From Candidatus Methanophagaceae archaeon (GTDB lineage Archaea > Halobacteriota > Syntropharchaeia > Alkanophagales > Methanospirareceae): 11,018 nt of DNA. A model generated the notes under the pieces. That model searched no databases and had not been told where the DNA came from. It saw only the letters and a list, made by a program, of their open reading frames with translations. Each line of letters begins with the position of its first letter. Position 1 is the first letter of the stretch. Made by a program: the position numbers and the translations under genes. The stretch lies in assembly GCA_013374505.1 (NCBI GenBank), contig QENJ01000074.1, positions 1 to 11,018 on the forward strand, in the 5' to 3' direction. Positions 1 through 6,717 of the stretch are shown here, one piece after another.

Positions 1-31
1 TTCGTTCTTCCTCTTCTGGTGTATGTTCCAT
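1..31 (-). CDS. start of an unidentified minus-strand gene, cut by the window edge
   Basis: Only about ten codons are visible, reading MEHTPEEEER on the minus strand, so no function can be given. The start is supported by a GGTGA ribosome-binding site six bases before the ATG and by an in-frame TGA immediately upstream, which rules out a longer form. The peptide is acidic and polar. An AT-rich TATA-like stretch (TATTTAAAT, 111-119) lies upstream in the right orientation, but it is symmetrical and would imply a leader of nearly 60 nt. Confidence 0.4.
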   Translation of the reverse strand, partial: MEHTPEEEER

Positions 32-191
32 GATACTTCACCAAAGAACTATCATAGAAGCAGCCAAGTATCAGTATCGCAAAAATCACGGTTTCAAAAC
101 TCGCATGCTGTATTTAAATCGCTATATCCTAAAGGTGACATAAAAACTCGCTTATTGCTGTGATGTGTTTTATAGCCACTTCATAGCAGTT

Positions 192-255
192 AAGGTATTC
201 GATGGTGTGAACCTTCCATATTTAAAATGAAAAGGTACTCGATGGTGTGAACCTT
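192..255. repeat. two 24-bp direct repeats flanking a TATA-like spacer
   Basis: The copies lie at 192-215 and 232-255 and match at 23 of 24 positions (the seventh base is T in the first copy and C in the second). Each starts with AAGGT and ends with ACCTT, so each unit is itself a loose inverted repeat with 5-bp arms around a 14-base centre. The 16-bp spacer contains TTTAAAAT (221-228). The second copy overlaps the GTG that opens the next reading frame. The arrangement resembles paired operator sites, but no matching regulator is visible; a small local duplication is equally possible. Two copies with a 16-bp spacer are too few and too closely spaced for a CRISPR array. Confidence 0.6.
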
Positions 256-462
256 TCCAGTAGGAAAATAGATTTTGATGATATGATTGAGCTAATCGGT
301 GTTGAGAATGCAAGGAAGATCCGAGCTGTGGTGGAAGGGGCGAAAAGAAGCGTTGAATATGGTTTCATGCCGGAATTAGTCTTTGATACCTCTGCTTTAA
401 TCTCATTAGAAGTTGTTAATTTGATACGAGAAAGGAGAACGTGGGGGATAACCTATTTATAG
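247..462 (+). pseudogene. truncated PIN-domain-like fragment
   Basis: The 71-residue frame contains MPELVFDTSALISLE at residues 41-55. This resembles the first strand of PIN-domain ribonucleases (VapC family), where the Asp of the FDTSALI motif is the first metal ligand. A complete PIN domain is about 120-140 residues with several more acidic ligands; here the frame ends about 16 residues after the motif, and no frame downstream to 566 continues a recognisable PIN fold. The first 40 residues match nothing I know. The possible starts are the GTG at 247 (inside the second direct repeat), the ATG at 283 and the ATG at 367; none has a good ribosome site. I read it as a decayed toxin-like gene. 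It could instead be a small unrelated protein. Confidence 0.35.
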
Positions 463-540
463 GACCGCAAAAACGTTATGGGGATGTGAAGAACGTGGGA
501 AATGATGAGCAGATGACAAAACTCTCTTTCTTTGCTACGC

Positions 541-555
541 TCGGGATGCACCCGA
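541..555. other. small perfect hairpin beyond the 3' end of hom
   Basis: TCGGG-ATGCA-CCCGA forms a 5-bp GC-rich stem with a 5-base loop. It sits 12 bases beyond the hom stop codon, and read on the minus strand it is preceded by a short T run (561-565). It could help end the hom transcript, but there is no T run after the stem, so terminator function is unproven. Confidence 0.2.
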
Positions 556-566
556 TTCCAAAAACT

Positions 567-1568
567 TTACGAATAAAGCCCTATTATATCCGATAAAACC
601 GTGCTTGCCGCTTCTATCGGCCCCGCGCCCTTCCCGATGACTGTGATTTCACCTGCCAAATCCGTTTTTATTGTTGCTACATTCAGCGTGCCACAAACAT
701 TCAGTGGATCGTCTTTTGGTACCAATCGCGGTGCTACTTCCAGCCGACCATCGCTATCCACATCGCCTATCAATTTTATTACATAGCCTGCATCATCCGC
801 CAGCTTCAATGCGTCAAGTGTTATCTCTGTGATGCCTTTCACCGTTACGTCTTTATACGTTGCATTCATACCAAAAACCGAATTAGCTAAGATAACGAGT
901 TTCACCGCGGTATCTACCCCTTCTACATCTTTGGTCGGGTCGGTCTCGGCGATTCCAATCTCCTGCGCTTCCTTTAACACATGCTCGTACGGTAGATTCT
1001 CATCCGCCATCCGCGTTAGAATATAGTTGCAGGTGCCATTCAAGATGCCCTTTATGGACGTTACATCATTGCCTGCGAGATTATCCTGCACCAGCGAAAT
1101 TATCGGCATAGCACCGCCTACCGACGCTTCAAACTTCAGCTCGCGCCCTCTTTTCGCTGCGAGATCCATCAACATTCGATAGTCCCGCGCAATGGGCCCT
1201 TTATTCGATGTTACTACATGTCTGCCCGAGTCCAATGCCGTTATAATATGCGTCAAGCCAGGCTCGCCTGTTTCTACATTCGTGGGCGTTGTTTCTACCA
1301 TGACCTCGTGCTCTATGTCTCTTATTAGTTCCAGGCCGGTCATATCTCCCTGATTCTTCCCGGCTTTTAGTGCTTGTATCGCTTCTTCGCTCAAGCCCTG
1401 CTCGTCTGCGATCACGCCTTTCAAGTCTGCAATGCCTACTACTTTCAGGTCTATGCCGTATTTACTCGCGATGGCCTCTCGTTTTCGTCTTATCACTTCT
1501 GCCACGCCGTTGCCCACGTATCCAAACCCGATTATCGAAATCCGTACCGTCTTTTGTTTAGTCTTCAT
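567..1568 (-). CDS. hom: homoserine dehydrogenase
   Basis: This enzyme reduces L-aspartate 4-semialdehyde to L-homoserine with NAD(P)H, the branch point towards threonine and methionine. The 333-residue protein opens with a Rossmann nucleotide-binding motif, GFGYVG (residues 14-19). It carries SNKGP (121-125), the NGTCNYIL signature (177-184) and the catalytic stretch DPTKDVEGVDTAVK (210-223), including Glu208, Asp219 and Lys223 that match substrate-binding and catalytic residues known from yeast Hom6. A C-terminal GKGAG (312-316) closes the cofactor domain. The length is typical of archaeal enzymes without a fused ACT domain; the regulatory domain is supplied by the gene just upstream, 16 bp away in the same operon. 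An AGGAATG stretch precedes the ATG. Confidence 0.95.
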   Translation of the reverse strand: MKTKQKTVRISIIGFGYVGNGVAEVIRRKREAIASKYGIDLKVVGIADLKGVIADEQGLSEEAIQALKAGKNQGDMTGLELIRDIEHEVMVETTPTNVETGEPGLTHIITALDSGRHVVTSNKGPIARDYRMLMDLAAKRGRELKFEASVGGAMPIISLVQDNLAGNDVTSIKGILNGTCNYILTRMADENLPYEHVLKEAQEIGIAETDPTKDVEGVDTAVKLVILANSVFGMNATYKDVTVKGITEITLDALKLADDAGYVIKLIGDVDSDGRLEVAPRLVPKDDPLNVCGTLNVATIKTDLAGEITVIGKGAGPIEAASTVLSDIIGLYS

Positions 1569-1584
1569 CTTTTTACATTCCTGG

Positions 1585-2076
1585 TTAAATAGACGCGATA
1601 ACCATAATCCCTTTCTTCTCCGCTGCCGCTTCTAATATAGCTAAAGCGTCCTTCAGCTCTTCTGTTCCTACCGCACTGATCGTGACAGAAGCCGAGGATT
1701 TCAAGTCCACCCCGGGCATCGAGAGCGACAGTTCTACTACTTCTGCGAATCCTGTGCTGTCTATACTGTCTATCGTCTCGCGTATATCCGAATGTACTAT
1801 ATGCCCGATTAACAGCACGACCATAGAATCCATCAGGCGCTCTTCTCCTATTCTTACAACGTTCACTCCCCGTTCCTTTAACCTTTCCACTAATACGCTC
1901 AAATTACGATCCTCTATCTCAAGAACCAGTTGGAGTGGTATTCTGCCCGAAGGTGTCTTTTTATCGCGGTGATGCACTACGCTGCGGATATTGCCTCCAA
2001 AGTCCGATATGGGCTGCAATGCGAGTACTAACTGGCCCGGTATATCTTTCAGTTCGATGCTCATGGATACTTTCAT
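1585..2076 (-). CDS. ACT-domain protein, probable allosteric regulator of homoserine dehydrogenase
   Basis: The 163-residue protein starts with an ACT-type ligand-binding domain: the beta-strand and turn around DIPGQLVLALQPISDFGGNI (residues 11-30) is the usual amino-acid-binding loop with its conserved Gly residues. A second alpha/beta region follows, ending in a helix-strand at the C terminus. It matches the archaeal family described as a predicted allosteric regulator of homoserine dehydrogenase (COG2061), and the neighbour agrees: hom begins 16 bp downstream. Feedback control by threonine or another aspartate-family amino acid is inferred, not shown. The frame could extend to 2139, but the ATG at 2076 is preferred because GAGTGAT lies four bases before it and a TATA box lies at 2109-2119, inside the longer version. 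Confidence 0.85.
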   Translation of the reverse strand: MKVSMSIELKDIPGQLVLALQPISDFGGNIRSVVHHRDKKTPSGRIPLQLVLEIEDRNLSVLVERLKERGVNVVRIGEERLMDSMVVLLIGHIVHSDIRETIDSIDSTGFAEVVELSLSMPGVDLKSSASVTISAVGTEELKDALAILEAAAEKKGIMVIASI

Positions 2077-2108
2077 GGTAATCACTCTTTTGTTTATAAT
2101 TGGAGCGG

Positions 2109-2119
2109 TAAATAAAAAT
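2109..2119 (-). promoter_or_regulatory. TATA box for the ACT-hom operon
   Basis: On the minus strand the sequence is ATTTTTATTTA, centred about 38 bp before the chosen ATG at 2076. Transcription would begin near 2088, giving a leader of about a dozen bases that just includes the GAGTGAT ribosome site. A second AT-rich stretch (ATTATAAAC, 2092-2100) is closer to the gene and fits less well. Confidence 0.4.
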
Positions 2120-2483
2120 GGCTTACTATCTGCGTCCAATTATACTTTGCTTTTTTATTTATGCGTACTCGGCAAAACCGCAATATTGCAGATACAAGAA
2201 AGAAAGGACTGAGCACACGTAAAAACTGCGAAGGCATGCAAAACAACCGTGAGTGAAATAATCGCACCAGATTTTATTGTTGCGGCGGTTTCGCGCATCG
2301 CTACTGTATTACAATCACGCTTTTTTTTATTAAATTCGTTCCTAGTAATGCACATAAACAATTTCTAAATCCCTCTGGTGACTCCATATCATTCTATTCC
2401 TGCGTTAACCGTTTTTACAACTACACTTCACCGATAGTTCACCCCCCTATTTCCTTAGATTGAGACCGGAAAAAAACGAAAGG
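2120..2483. other. divergent intergenic region without a credible gene
   Basis: This stretch separates the leftward ACT-hom operon from the rightward fqo operon. It is AT-rich with T runs at 2150-2156 and 2321-2328, and contains a perfect 10-bp palindrome GCAATATTGC (2180-2189) that could be a small operator. A 68-codon minus-strand frame (2155-2361) has no ribosome site or recognisable family and is not counted as a gene. No tRNA, C/D-box RNA or riboswitch could be recognised. Confidence 0.5.
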
Positions 2484-2492
2484 CTTTTTATA
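2476..2492 (+). promoter_or_regulatory. archaeal BRE/TATA promoter of the fqo operon
   Basis: ACGAAAGG (BRE-like, 2476-2483) is followed by CTTTTTATA (2484-2492). With the usual archaeal spacing of about 26 nt from the TATA centre, transcription would start near 2514-2516, directly at the ATG of fqoJ. The main fqo transcript would then be leaderless or nearly so. There is no Shine-Dalgarno sequence before that ATG, which fits. Confidence 0.6.
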
Positions 2493-2515
2493 GAGTGAGC
2501 AAATCCTTGTATTCG

Positions 2516-3010
2516 ATGAATGTAGAAATGCTGTTGCTGGTTGCCCTCGCGGGTGTCACTGCGCTATCAACATTAGGTGTCTTGCTTACCAAGGATAACT
2601 TTTACGCGGCTATGTACATGACCTTGACGTTAGTCATGGTCGCAACCATATATGCCTTCTTTTCCATTGAGCCGGTATTCATATTAATCGTGTTCGTCTT
2701 TATAGGCGCGATTGGCATTGTAACCGTAGCAATTGCAGCGACTTACCGGCATGGACCGGAACGCCAATTCTCTGTATTCTGGGCTATTCCCATAGTAGTA
2801 ACCGCCGCTGTTCTGTGTTATTCAATATACACATATGTGCTGGATGTCCCGGTATATACGGCGTTTGTGACTCTTACGACTCATTACTCTCTTAAGTACA
2901 GTATCGAGAACTTTATAACGACTGAATATCTGTTACTCCTTTTATTTATGATTTCACTTGCTGTATTATTGATGTTATCGGTGGTAAACATTTATAGGAG
3001 TGAGAACTAA
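2516..3010 (+). CDS. fqoJ: Fqo-like complex, membrane subunit J (NuoJ/FpoJ family)
   Basis: This is a hydrophobic 164-residue protein with about five membrane helices, one of the small subunits linking the quinone site to the proton-pumping arm of complex I-like enzymes. The TM3 region, IVFVFIGAIG (about residues 58-67), corresponds to the VYAGA motif where a pi-bulge switches during turnover; the usual Tyr is Phe62 here. Length is normal for NuoJ (about 165-185). A GTG at 2495 would add seven residues, but it lies only three bases after the TATA box, so the ATG at 2516 is chosen. It is the first gene of the operon, and fqoK starts on the base after its stop codon. The fqo symbol rests on gene order, not on a visible F420-binding subunit. 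Confidence 0.88.
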   Translation: MNVEMLLLVALAGVTALSTLGVLLTKDNFYAAMYMTLTLVMVATIYAFFSIEPVFILIVFVFIGAIGIVTVAIAATYRHGPERQFSVFWAIPIVVTAAVLCYSIYTYVLDVPVYTAFVTLTTHYSLKYSIENFITTEYLLLLLFMISLAVLLMLSVVNIYRSEN

Positions 3011-3331
3011 ATGCCCGCGCTAGATTTTATGACGGTATCCATAATATATATTACCGCGATTGTAATATTGCTCGTGGGCTACCTCACCGCGGTTTCAAGT
3101 AAAGATATAGTTCGACTTCTTATAGCGCTGGAACTCATGTTTGGTGCCGTATTCATGTCGCTTATACCGCTTTTCTCTGTGCTTCCGGATCCTGCGTTTG
3201 GTGTTGCGCTACTAACCATCTTCGCGAGTGGCGGCGAACTTTTAGTTCTCTCCGCTGCAATTGTAATACACGACAGGAGGAAGAAGAGCATCTTAACAAG
3301 TAGTGTCTCAATAGGGGGCGATAACGTATGA
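3011..3331 (+). CDS. fqoK: Fqo-like complex, membrane subunit K (NuoK/FpoK family)
   Basis: This 106-residue protein has three membrane helices, as in NuoK (about 100 residues). The two buried glutamates of the proton path are kept: Glu41 in LLIALELMFGA and Glu76 in FASGGELLVLSA, matching Glu36 and Glu72 of E. coli NuoK. A basic stretch (HDRRKK, about 87-92) follows the last helix, as usual. GGAGTGAG ends six bases before the ATG and overlaps the end of fqoJ. The stop codon shares ATGA (3328-3331) with fqoM, indicating coupled translation. Confidence 0.9.
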   Translation: MPALDFMTVSIIYITAIVILLVGYLTAVSSKDIVRLLIALELMFGAVFMSLIPLFSVLPDPAFGVALLTIFASGGELLVLSAAIVIHDRRKKSILTSSVSIGGDNV

Positions 3332-4788
3332 GCATGCTCGTATTATTACTTTTACCGTTAATAGCCGCGTTCATAGCGCCTTTTCTGAAGCCTAAGGCCG
3401 CTACGTATCTGTCTTCGATTACGTTTTTATTGCCATTCTTCGCTATAATCGGTTGTATGTTCTATGGTTGTCCGGCGAAGATACACTTAATGACTTTCTC
3501 AGCACCAATCGGTGAATTTTACTTACAGTTTGATATGATTTCACATGCGTTTGGACTTACCATCTGTATAGTATCTGCGATGATTGCCCTTTACGCACTA
3601 CCTTATATGACGCACCGGTTTGAGGAGATGGAGCTAAACGTGGAGCGTGAATTCCGGAAATATATATTCATATTTGACTTATACGCAGCCTCGATGCTAT
3701 GGCTGGTTTACAGTGGTAACTTAGTACTTCTGTATGTCTTCCTGGAACTCATGCTGATTACGGCGTTCCTTCTTATTTACACTTACGGCTATGGAAACCG
3801 GAAGTGGGTGGGTCTCTTATACCTGCTCTGGTGCGCAGTCGCCGGTGTTCTAACCTTAGGAGGTATCGTTATACTTGCATTCGATAACAGTTCGCTTGCT
3901 TTTGATGTATTAATGGCAAGTGGTACAGTCAGTATGATTGCATGGGCGTTTATCTTCTTCGGTATGATAATAGAACTGCCCGTATTGGGACCGCACATAT
4001 GGCTGCCATGGGCACATGCCGAGGCACCTACACCGGTCAGTGCGTTGTTAAGCCCTTTAACCGTGGGTCTTGCGGGATACGTCCTGCTGAGGGTAGCGCT
4101 TATAGATTATTCTTTTATTGAAGAGTATCGAATCCCCATACTCATTTACGCGATTATTTCGAGCATTTATGGTGGCTTCGCAGTATTCAAACAGACCGAT
4201 TTCAAACGTCTGCTTGCGTATTCAACAGTATCTCAGATGGGTTATATGTTGGTAGCACTCTGTCTTGGTCCTTTTGGGCTCATCGGGTTGGTCATCCAGT
4301 ATATGTCTCATGCCTTCGGTAAGTCAATTTTGTTTTCGAGCGCGGGAGGTGTTATAGTAACCCATCACGGTCTTCGTGACATCACTAAGATGGGTGGATT
4401 GCACGATTCCATCCCGCCGATTTCAAATGCGGCTGTCATCGGATTCCTGAACCTTGGTGGGATGCTAACGATCGGTATGTTAGGAGAATTCTTTATTTTA
4501 AGAGGTGTTGTAGATACATTCGGCATTAGTATGGCGAGCTTACCGATTCTTATTGCCGTAATATTCATGTTTATTCTATCGGTCTGGTATGGGTTCTACA
4601 CGATAAAGAAAGTATTCTATGGTAAACCGAAAGACACAAAGAGGTTAGAGATAAGTATCTATTTGTATCTGCCATTGTACATAATCGGTATCATTTCTGT
4701 ATTGCTATTGTTCCCACCGCTATCAACAGCGTTGATTGAGGGACTTAACGCAATTTCTGGCTTAGGGTTAGGAGGTGTCATGCCATGA
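3328..4788 (+). CDS. fqoM: Fqo-like complex, antiporter-like subunit M (NuoM/FpoM family)
   Basis: This 486-residue, about 14-helix protein is one of the three Mrp-antiporter-like proton channels of the complex. The family signature WLPxAHAEAPTPVSALLS is at residues 225-242, TM5 Glu140 lies in FLELML, and TM12 Glu387 in MLGEFF replaces lysine as is normal for NuoM. It is unusual in three ways. The TM7 lysine (E. coli NuoM Lys234) is Glu216, aligned without gaps through the PHIWLP segment. The Asp of LPDAH is Trp228. The TM8 lysine is Gly247. A lysine is present in TM10 (HAFGKS, Lys332), more like NuoL and Mrp proteins than typical NuoM. It overlaps fqoK and fqoL by ATGA at both ends. M is favoured over a second L-type subunit by length and by the AHAEAPTPVS motif. 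Confidence 0.9.
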   Translation: MSMLVLLLLPLIAAFIAPFLKPKAATYLSSITFLLPFFAIIGCMFYGCPAKIHLMTFSAPIGEFYLQFDMISHAFGLTICIVSAMIALYALPYMTHRFEEMELNVEREFRKYIFIFDLYAASMLWLVYSGNLVLLYVFLELMLITAFLLIYTYGYGNRKWVGLLYLLWCAVAGVLTLGGIVILAFDNSSLAFDVLMASGTVSMIAWAFIFFGMIIELPVLGPHIWLPWAHAEAPTPVSALLSPLTVGLAGYVLLRVALIDYSFIEEYRIPILIYAIISSIYGGFAVFKQTDFKRLLAYSTVSQMGYMLVALCLGPFGLIGLVIQYMSHAFGKSILFSSAGGVIVTHHGLRDITKMGGLHDSIPPISNAAVIGFLNLGGMLTIGMLGEFFILRGVVDTFGISMASLPILIAVIFMFILSVWYGFYTIKKVFYGKPKDTKRLEISIYLYLPLYIIGIISVLLLFPPLSTALIEGLNAISGLGLGGVMP

Positions 4789-6653
4789 ACGACTGGGTAT
4801 TTTTCCTGCTACTCTTCCTGGCACCTGTTATTAGTAGTATTCCTATTGCCCTGGCGTACAAGGACGATAAATGGACGTCGAAGCTGCCTTACCTTTCGGT
4901 ATTCGGGATATTCATCTCGGTATTGATGGGCCTTCATATCTTCTTCGCTATGAGCGGGCAATATTCTTACGAGTGGATTCCTGACCTCGGCATAAACTTC
5001 GTGTTTATGTGCGATTATTTAAGCCGCTATATGGGTGTAATAACAGCAGTTATTGCGTTCTTCATTGCTATTTACGGTCTGGACTATATGAAAGGCGACT
5101 ACCGACCGAGCTGGTACTGGTTCTGCTTTAACCTCTTCACAGCGTCAATGCTACTTGTTGTTTATAGCGATAACCTGTTCCTGTTATTCGTGGGCTGGGA
5201 AGGTCTGGGTGCGGCTTCGTGGGGCCTAATCGGGCATTGGTTCCGGGACGATGACGATATTGCATACGTGGGTAAAGCGGGACGAAAAGTGGGTCCACTG
5301 GATATGAGCTGGGCACCGAGTTTTGGCGGGTGGCGAGCTATATCCACCATAAGGTTTGGTGATGTACCTATGTTCCTTGCGATAGCTGCGATTTGGGTGT
5401 TATCTCCGACTCTCAATATCTCTGAGATAGATTGGCACACGCTTTTTATCTCTCTCGGCGCTGCGGGGACAATAATTCTTATGCTCCTATTCCTCACGGG
5501 GCTGTTTACGAAGTCAGCGCAGTTTCCGTTTAGCGAGTGGCTTATGACTGCGATGACCGGTCCAACTACGGTTAGCGCGCTTTTGCACAGTGCGACCATG
5601 GTAGCCGCTGGTGCATTTGTGTTCCTCAAACTTACTTGGTATATTGAACCTTGGCACATGCATGATGTGCCTGGAGTTGAGCCAGTTTATCTGTTAGTCC
5701 TCTTTGTCGGGTTGATCTCAGGCTTGTATGGCGCGCTTTGTGGTACCGGGATGCGTGAACGTAAGGTTCTGCTTGCGGCGTCCACGATGTCGAGCATCGG
5801 CTTGATGTTTGCAGTGGGTGCCACTTCTTACTGGATTCATGAAGAAATAGCAGGGATGAATTGGGCTTTGCTTGCAGCATTCTGGTATATGGCGATACAC
5901 GCATTTGCAAAAGCGAGTTTATTCCTCGTAAGTGGTCATTTGATTCATGCCACACACAGCAGGTTCTTATGTGGTAATTTCGAGTTTGCGAAACGTATGA
6001 AACCTGCCTTTATTGTTACTATCATTGCCTCGATATTCCTTGTGGGTATACCACCTTTCGGGGCTTACTGGGTAAAATCCATGATGGACGAACTCAAGCT
6101 ACATCTATGGCATCATAATGACATGATCCTACCTATCGTGCTTTTAATAATTATCTCGTTAGTCTATGCTGCTGTTATTGCAAAGTTCCTCAGTTTGAAC
6201 TTCCTAAAAGGTGATAAACCCGAGCACGAGCATGTGGAAGGTGGAGGGTTGATGAAACTTGGATACACATTGATGGTGGCGGTGCTTTTTGTGCTGACTT
6301 ACGCTATTTTCAAATTCGAGGAGACTCAACACTTTGTCCATGCAGGTACTGAAAGCTTGTCCCTTATAGTGGGCATGTCAATATTAGTAGTATTTGTCGC
6401 AGCAGTATACAAACCACAGATAAAAGCTTTTTCATCGAATATCGGCGTGTTCTTCAATGACCGAATGTATCTTCCATTCCTCAATGATTACATCGTGCCG
6501 AAAATAGGTTTCTTTATCGCTCATCTTGTCCAGGATTATGGTAACCGTGCGATAGACGCTTTTTTTCAACACAAAAGTGATACCGGGTTTCTTCAAAGCG
6601 ATTTCAAGAGCTATCAGAGCTATACAGACGGGATTTCTTACGACCTACGTTAA
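4785..6653 (+). CDS. fqoL: Fqo-like complex, antiporter-like subunit L (NuoL/FpoL family), frameshifted near its end
   Basis: This is the distal proton-pumping subunit. The visible frame is 622 residues. It has TM5 Glu139 (GWEGLG), TM7 Lys243 (TKSAQFPF), the signature GPTTVSALLHSATMVAAG after it, and TM12 Lys431 (GAYWVK), so all core charges are present. The LPDAM motif reads LMTAM. An insertion of about 20 residues relative to E. coli NuoL lies after TM5 (about 155-187). NuoL has a long lateral helix followed by a final membrane anchor. Here the frame breaks at seven T (6560-6566, residues 592-594) and ends in an unrelated polar tail, while the next frame holds the anchor. Restored, the protein would be 643 residues ending at 6717. 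A strong AGGAGGTG precedes the ATG, which overlaps the fqoM stop. Confidence 0.9.
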   Translation: MNDWVFFLLLFLAPVISSIPIALAYKDDKWTSKLPYLSVFGIFISVLMGLHIFFAMSGQYSYEWIPDLGINFVFMCDYLSRYMGVITAVIAFFIAIYGLDYMKGDYRPSWYWFCFNLFTASMLLVVYSDNLFLLFVGWEGLGAASWGLIGHWFRDDDDIAYVGKAGRKVGPLDMSWAPSFGGWRAISTIRFGDVPMFLAIAAIWVLSPTLNISEIDWHTLFISLGAAGTIILMLLFLTGLFTKSAQFPFSEWLMTAMTGPTTVSALLHSATMVAAGAFVFLKLTWYIEPWHMHDVPGVEPVYLLVLFVGLISGLYGALCGTGMRERKVLLAASTMSSIGLMFAVGATSYWIHEEIAGMNWALLAAFWYMAIHAFAKASLFLVSGHLIHATHSRFLCGNFEFAKRMKPAFIVTIIASIFLVGIPPFGAYWVKSMMDELKLHLWHHNDMILPIVLLIIISLVYAAVIAKFLSLNFLKGDKPEHEHVEGGGLMKLGYTLMVAVLFVLTYAIFKFEETQHFVHAGTESLSLIVGMSILVVFVAAVYKPQIKAFSSNIGVFFNDRMYLPFLNDYIVPKIGFFIAHLVQDYGNRAIDAFFQHKSDTGFLQSDFKSYQSYTDGISYDLR

Positions 6654-6717
6654 AATAGCTATTGGTTTTGTGCTGTTAATCTTAATATTAGCATCAATAG
6701 GGGGAATGGGGCTATGA
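6556..6717 (+). pseudogene. fqoL: displaced C-terminal segment of FqoL in the +1 frame
   Basis: Read one base ahead of the main frame, this stretch is open and encodes RAIRAIQTGFLTTY (6616-6648 gives the core of it). This matches the (R)xLQTGYVRxY segment that ends the lateral helix of NuoL. It is followed by about 20 hydrophobic residues forming the last membrane helix (6649-6714). It stops with TGA at 6715-6717, overlapping the ATG of fqoN as ATGA, the same junction seen at K-M and M-L. Deleting one T from the run at 6560-6566 joins GNRAIDAFF directly to NTKVIPGFFKAISRA. The break is therefore an indel in an otherwise intact gene: a sequencing or assembly error, a true mutation, or a site of slippage. 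Confidence 0.85.

Noticed and set aside
192..255. CRISPR array
   Set aside because: Only two repeats with a 16-bp spacer and no further units on either side; no cas genes nearby.
502..560. Possible C/D-box RNA beginning with ATGATGA (502-508)
   Set aside because: No CTGA D box or D' box follows at a suitable distance, and no terminal stem is seen.
2077..2139. 21-residue N-terminal extension of the ACT protein
   Set aside because: It covers the likely TATA box and ribosome site and is not part of the ACT fold.
2155..2361. 68-codon minus-strand frame upstream of the ACT gene
   Set aside because: No ribosome site, no recognisable family, and it lies in AT-rich promoter DNA; the composition of the peptide is not convincing.
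2495..2515. GTG start giving a seven-residue longer FqoJ
   Set aside because: It lies three bases from the TATA box, so a transcript from this promoter would not contain it.
5162..5659. 165-codon minus-strand frame inside fqoL
   Set aside because: It lies fully antisense to a conserved membrane protein and has no family features; it is a by-product of fqoL codon composition.
6654..6713. Natural L-N fusion by stop-codon readthrough, since both frames are in register
   Set aside because: The intervening in-frame residues are unlike a linker, while the other frame encodes the true NuoL C-terminal helix and overlaps the fqoN start.
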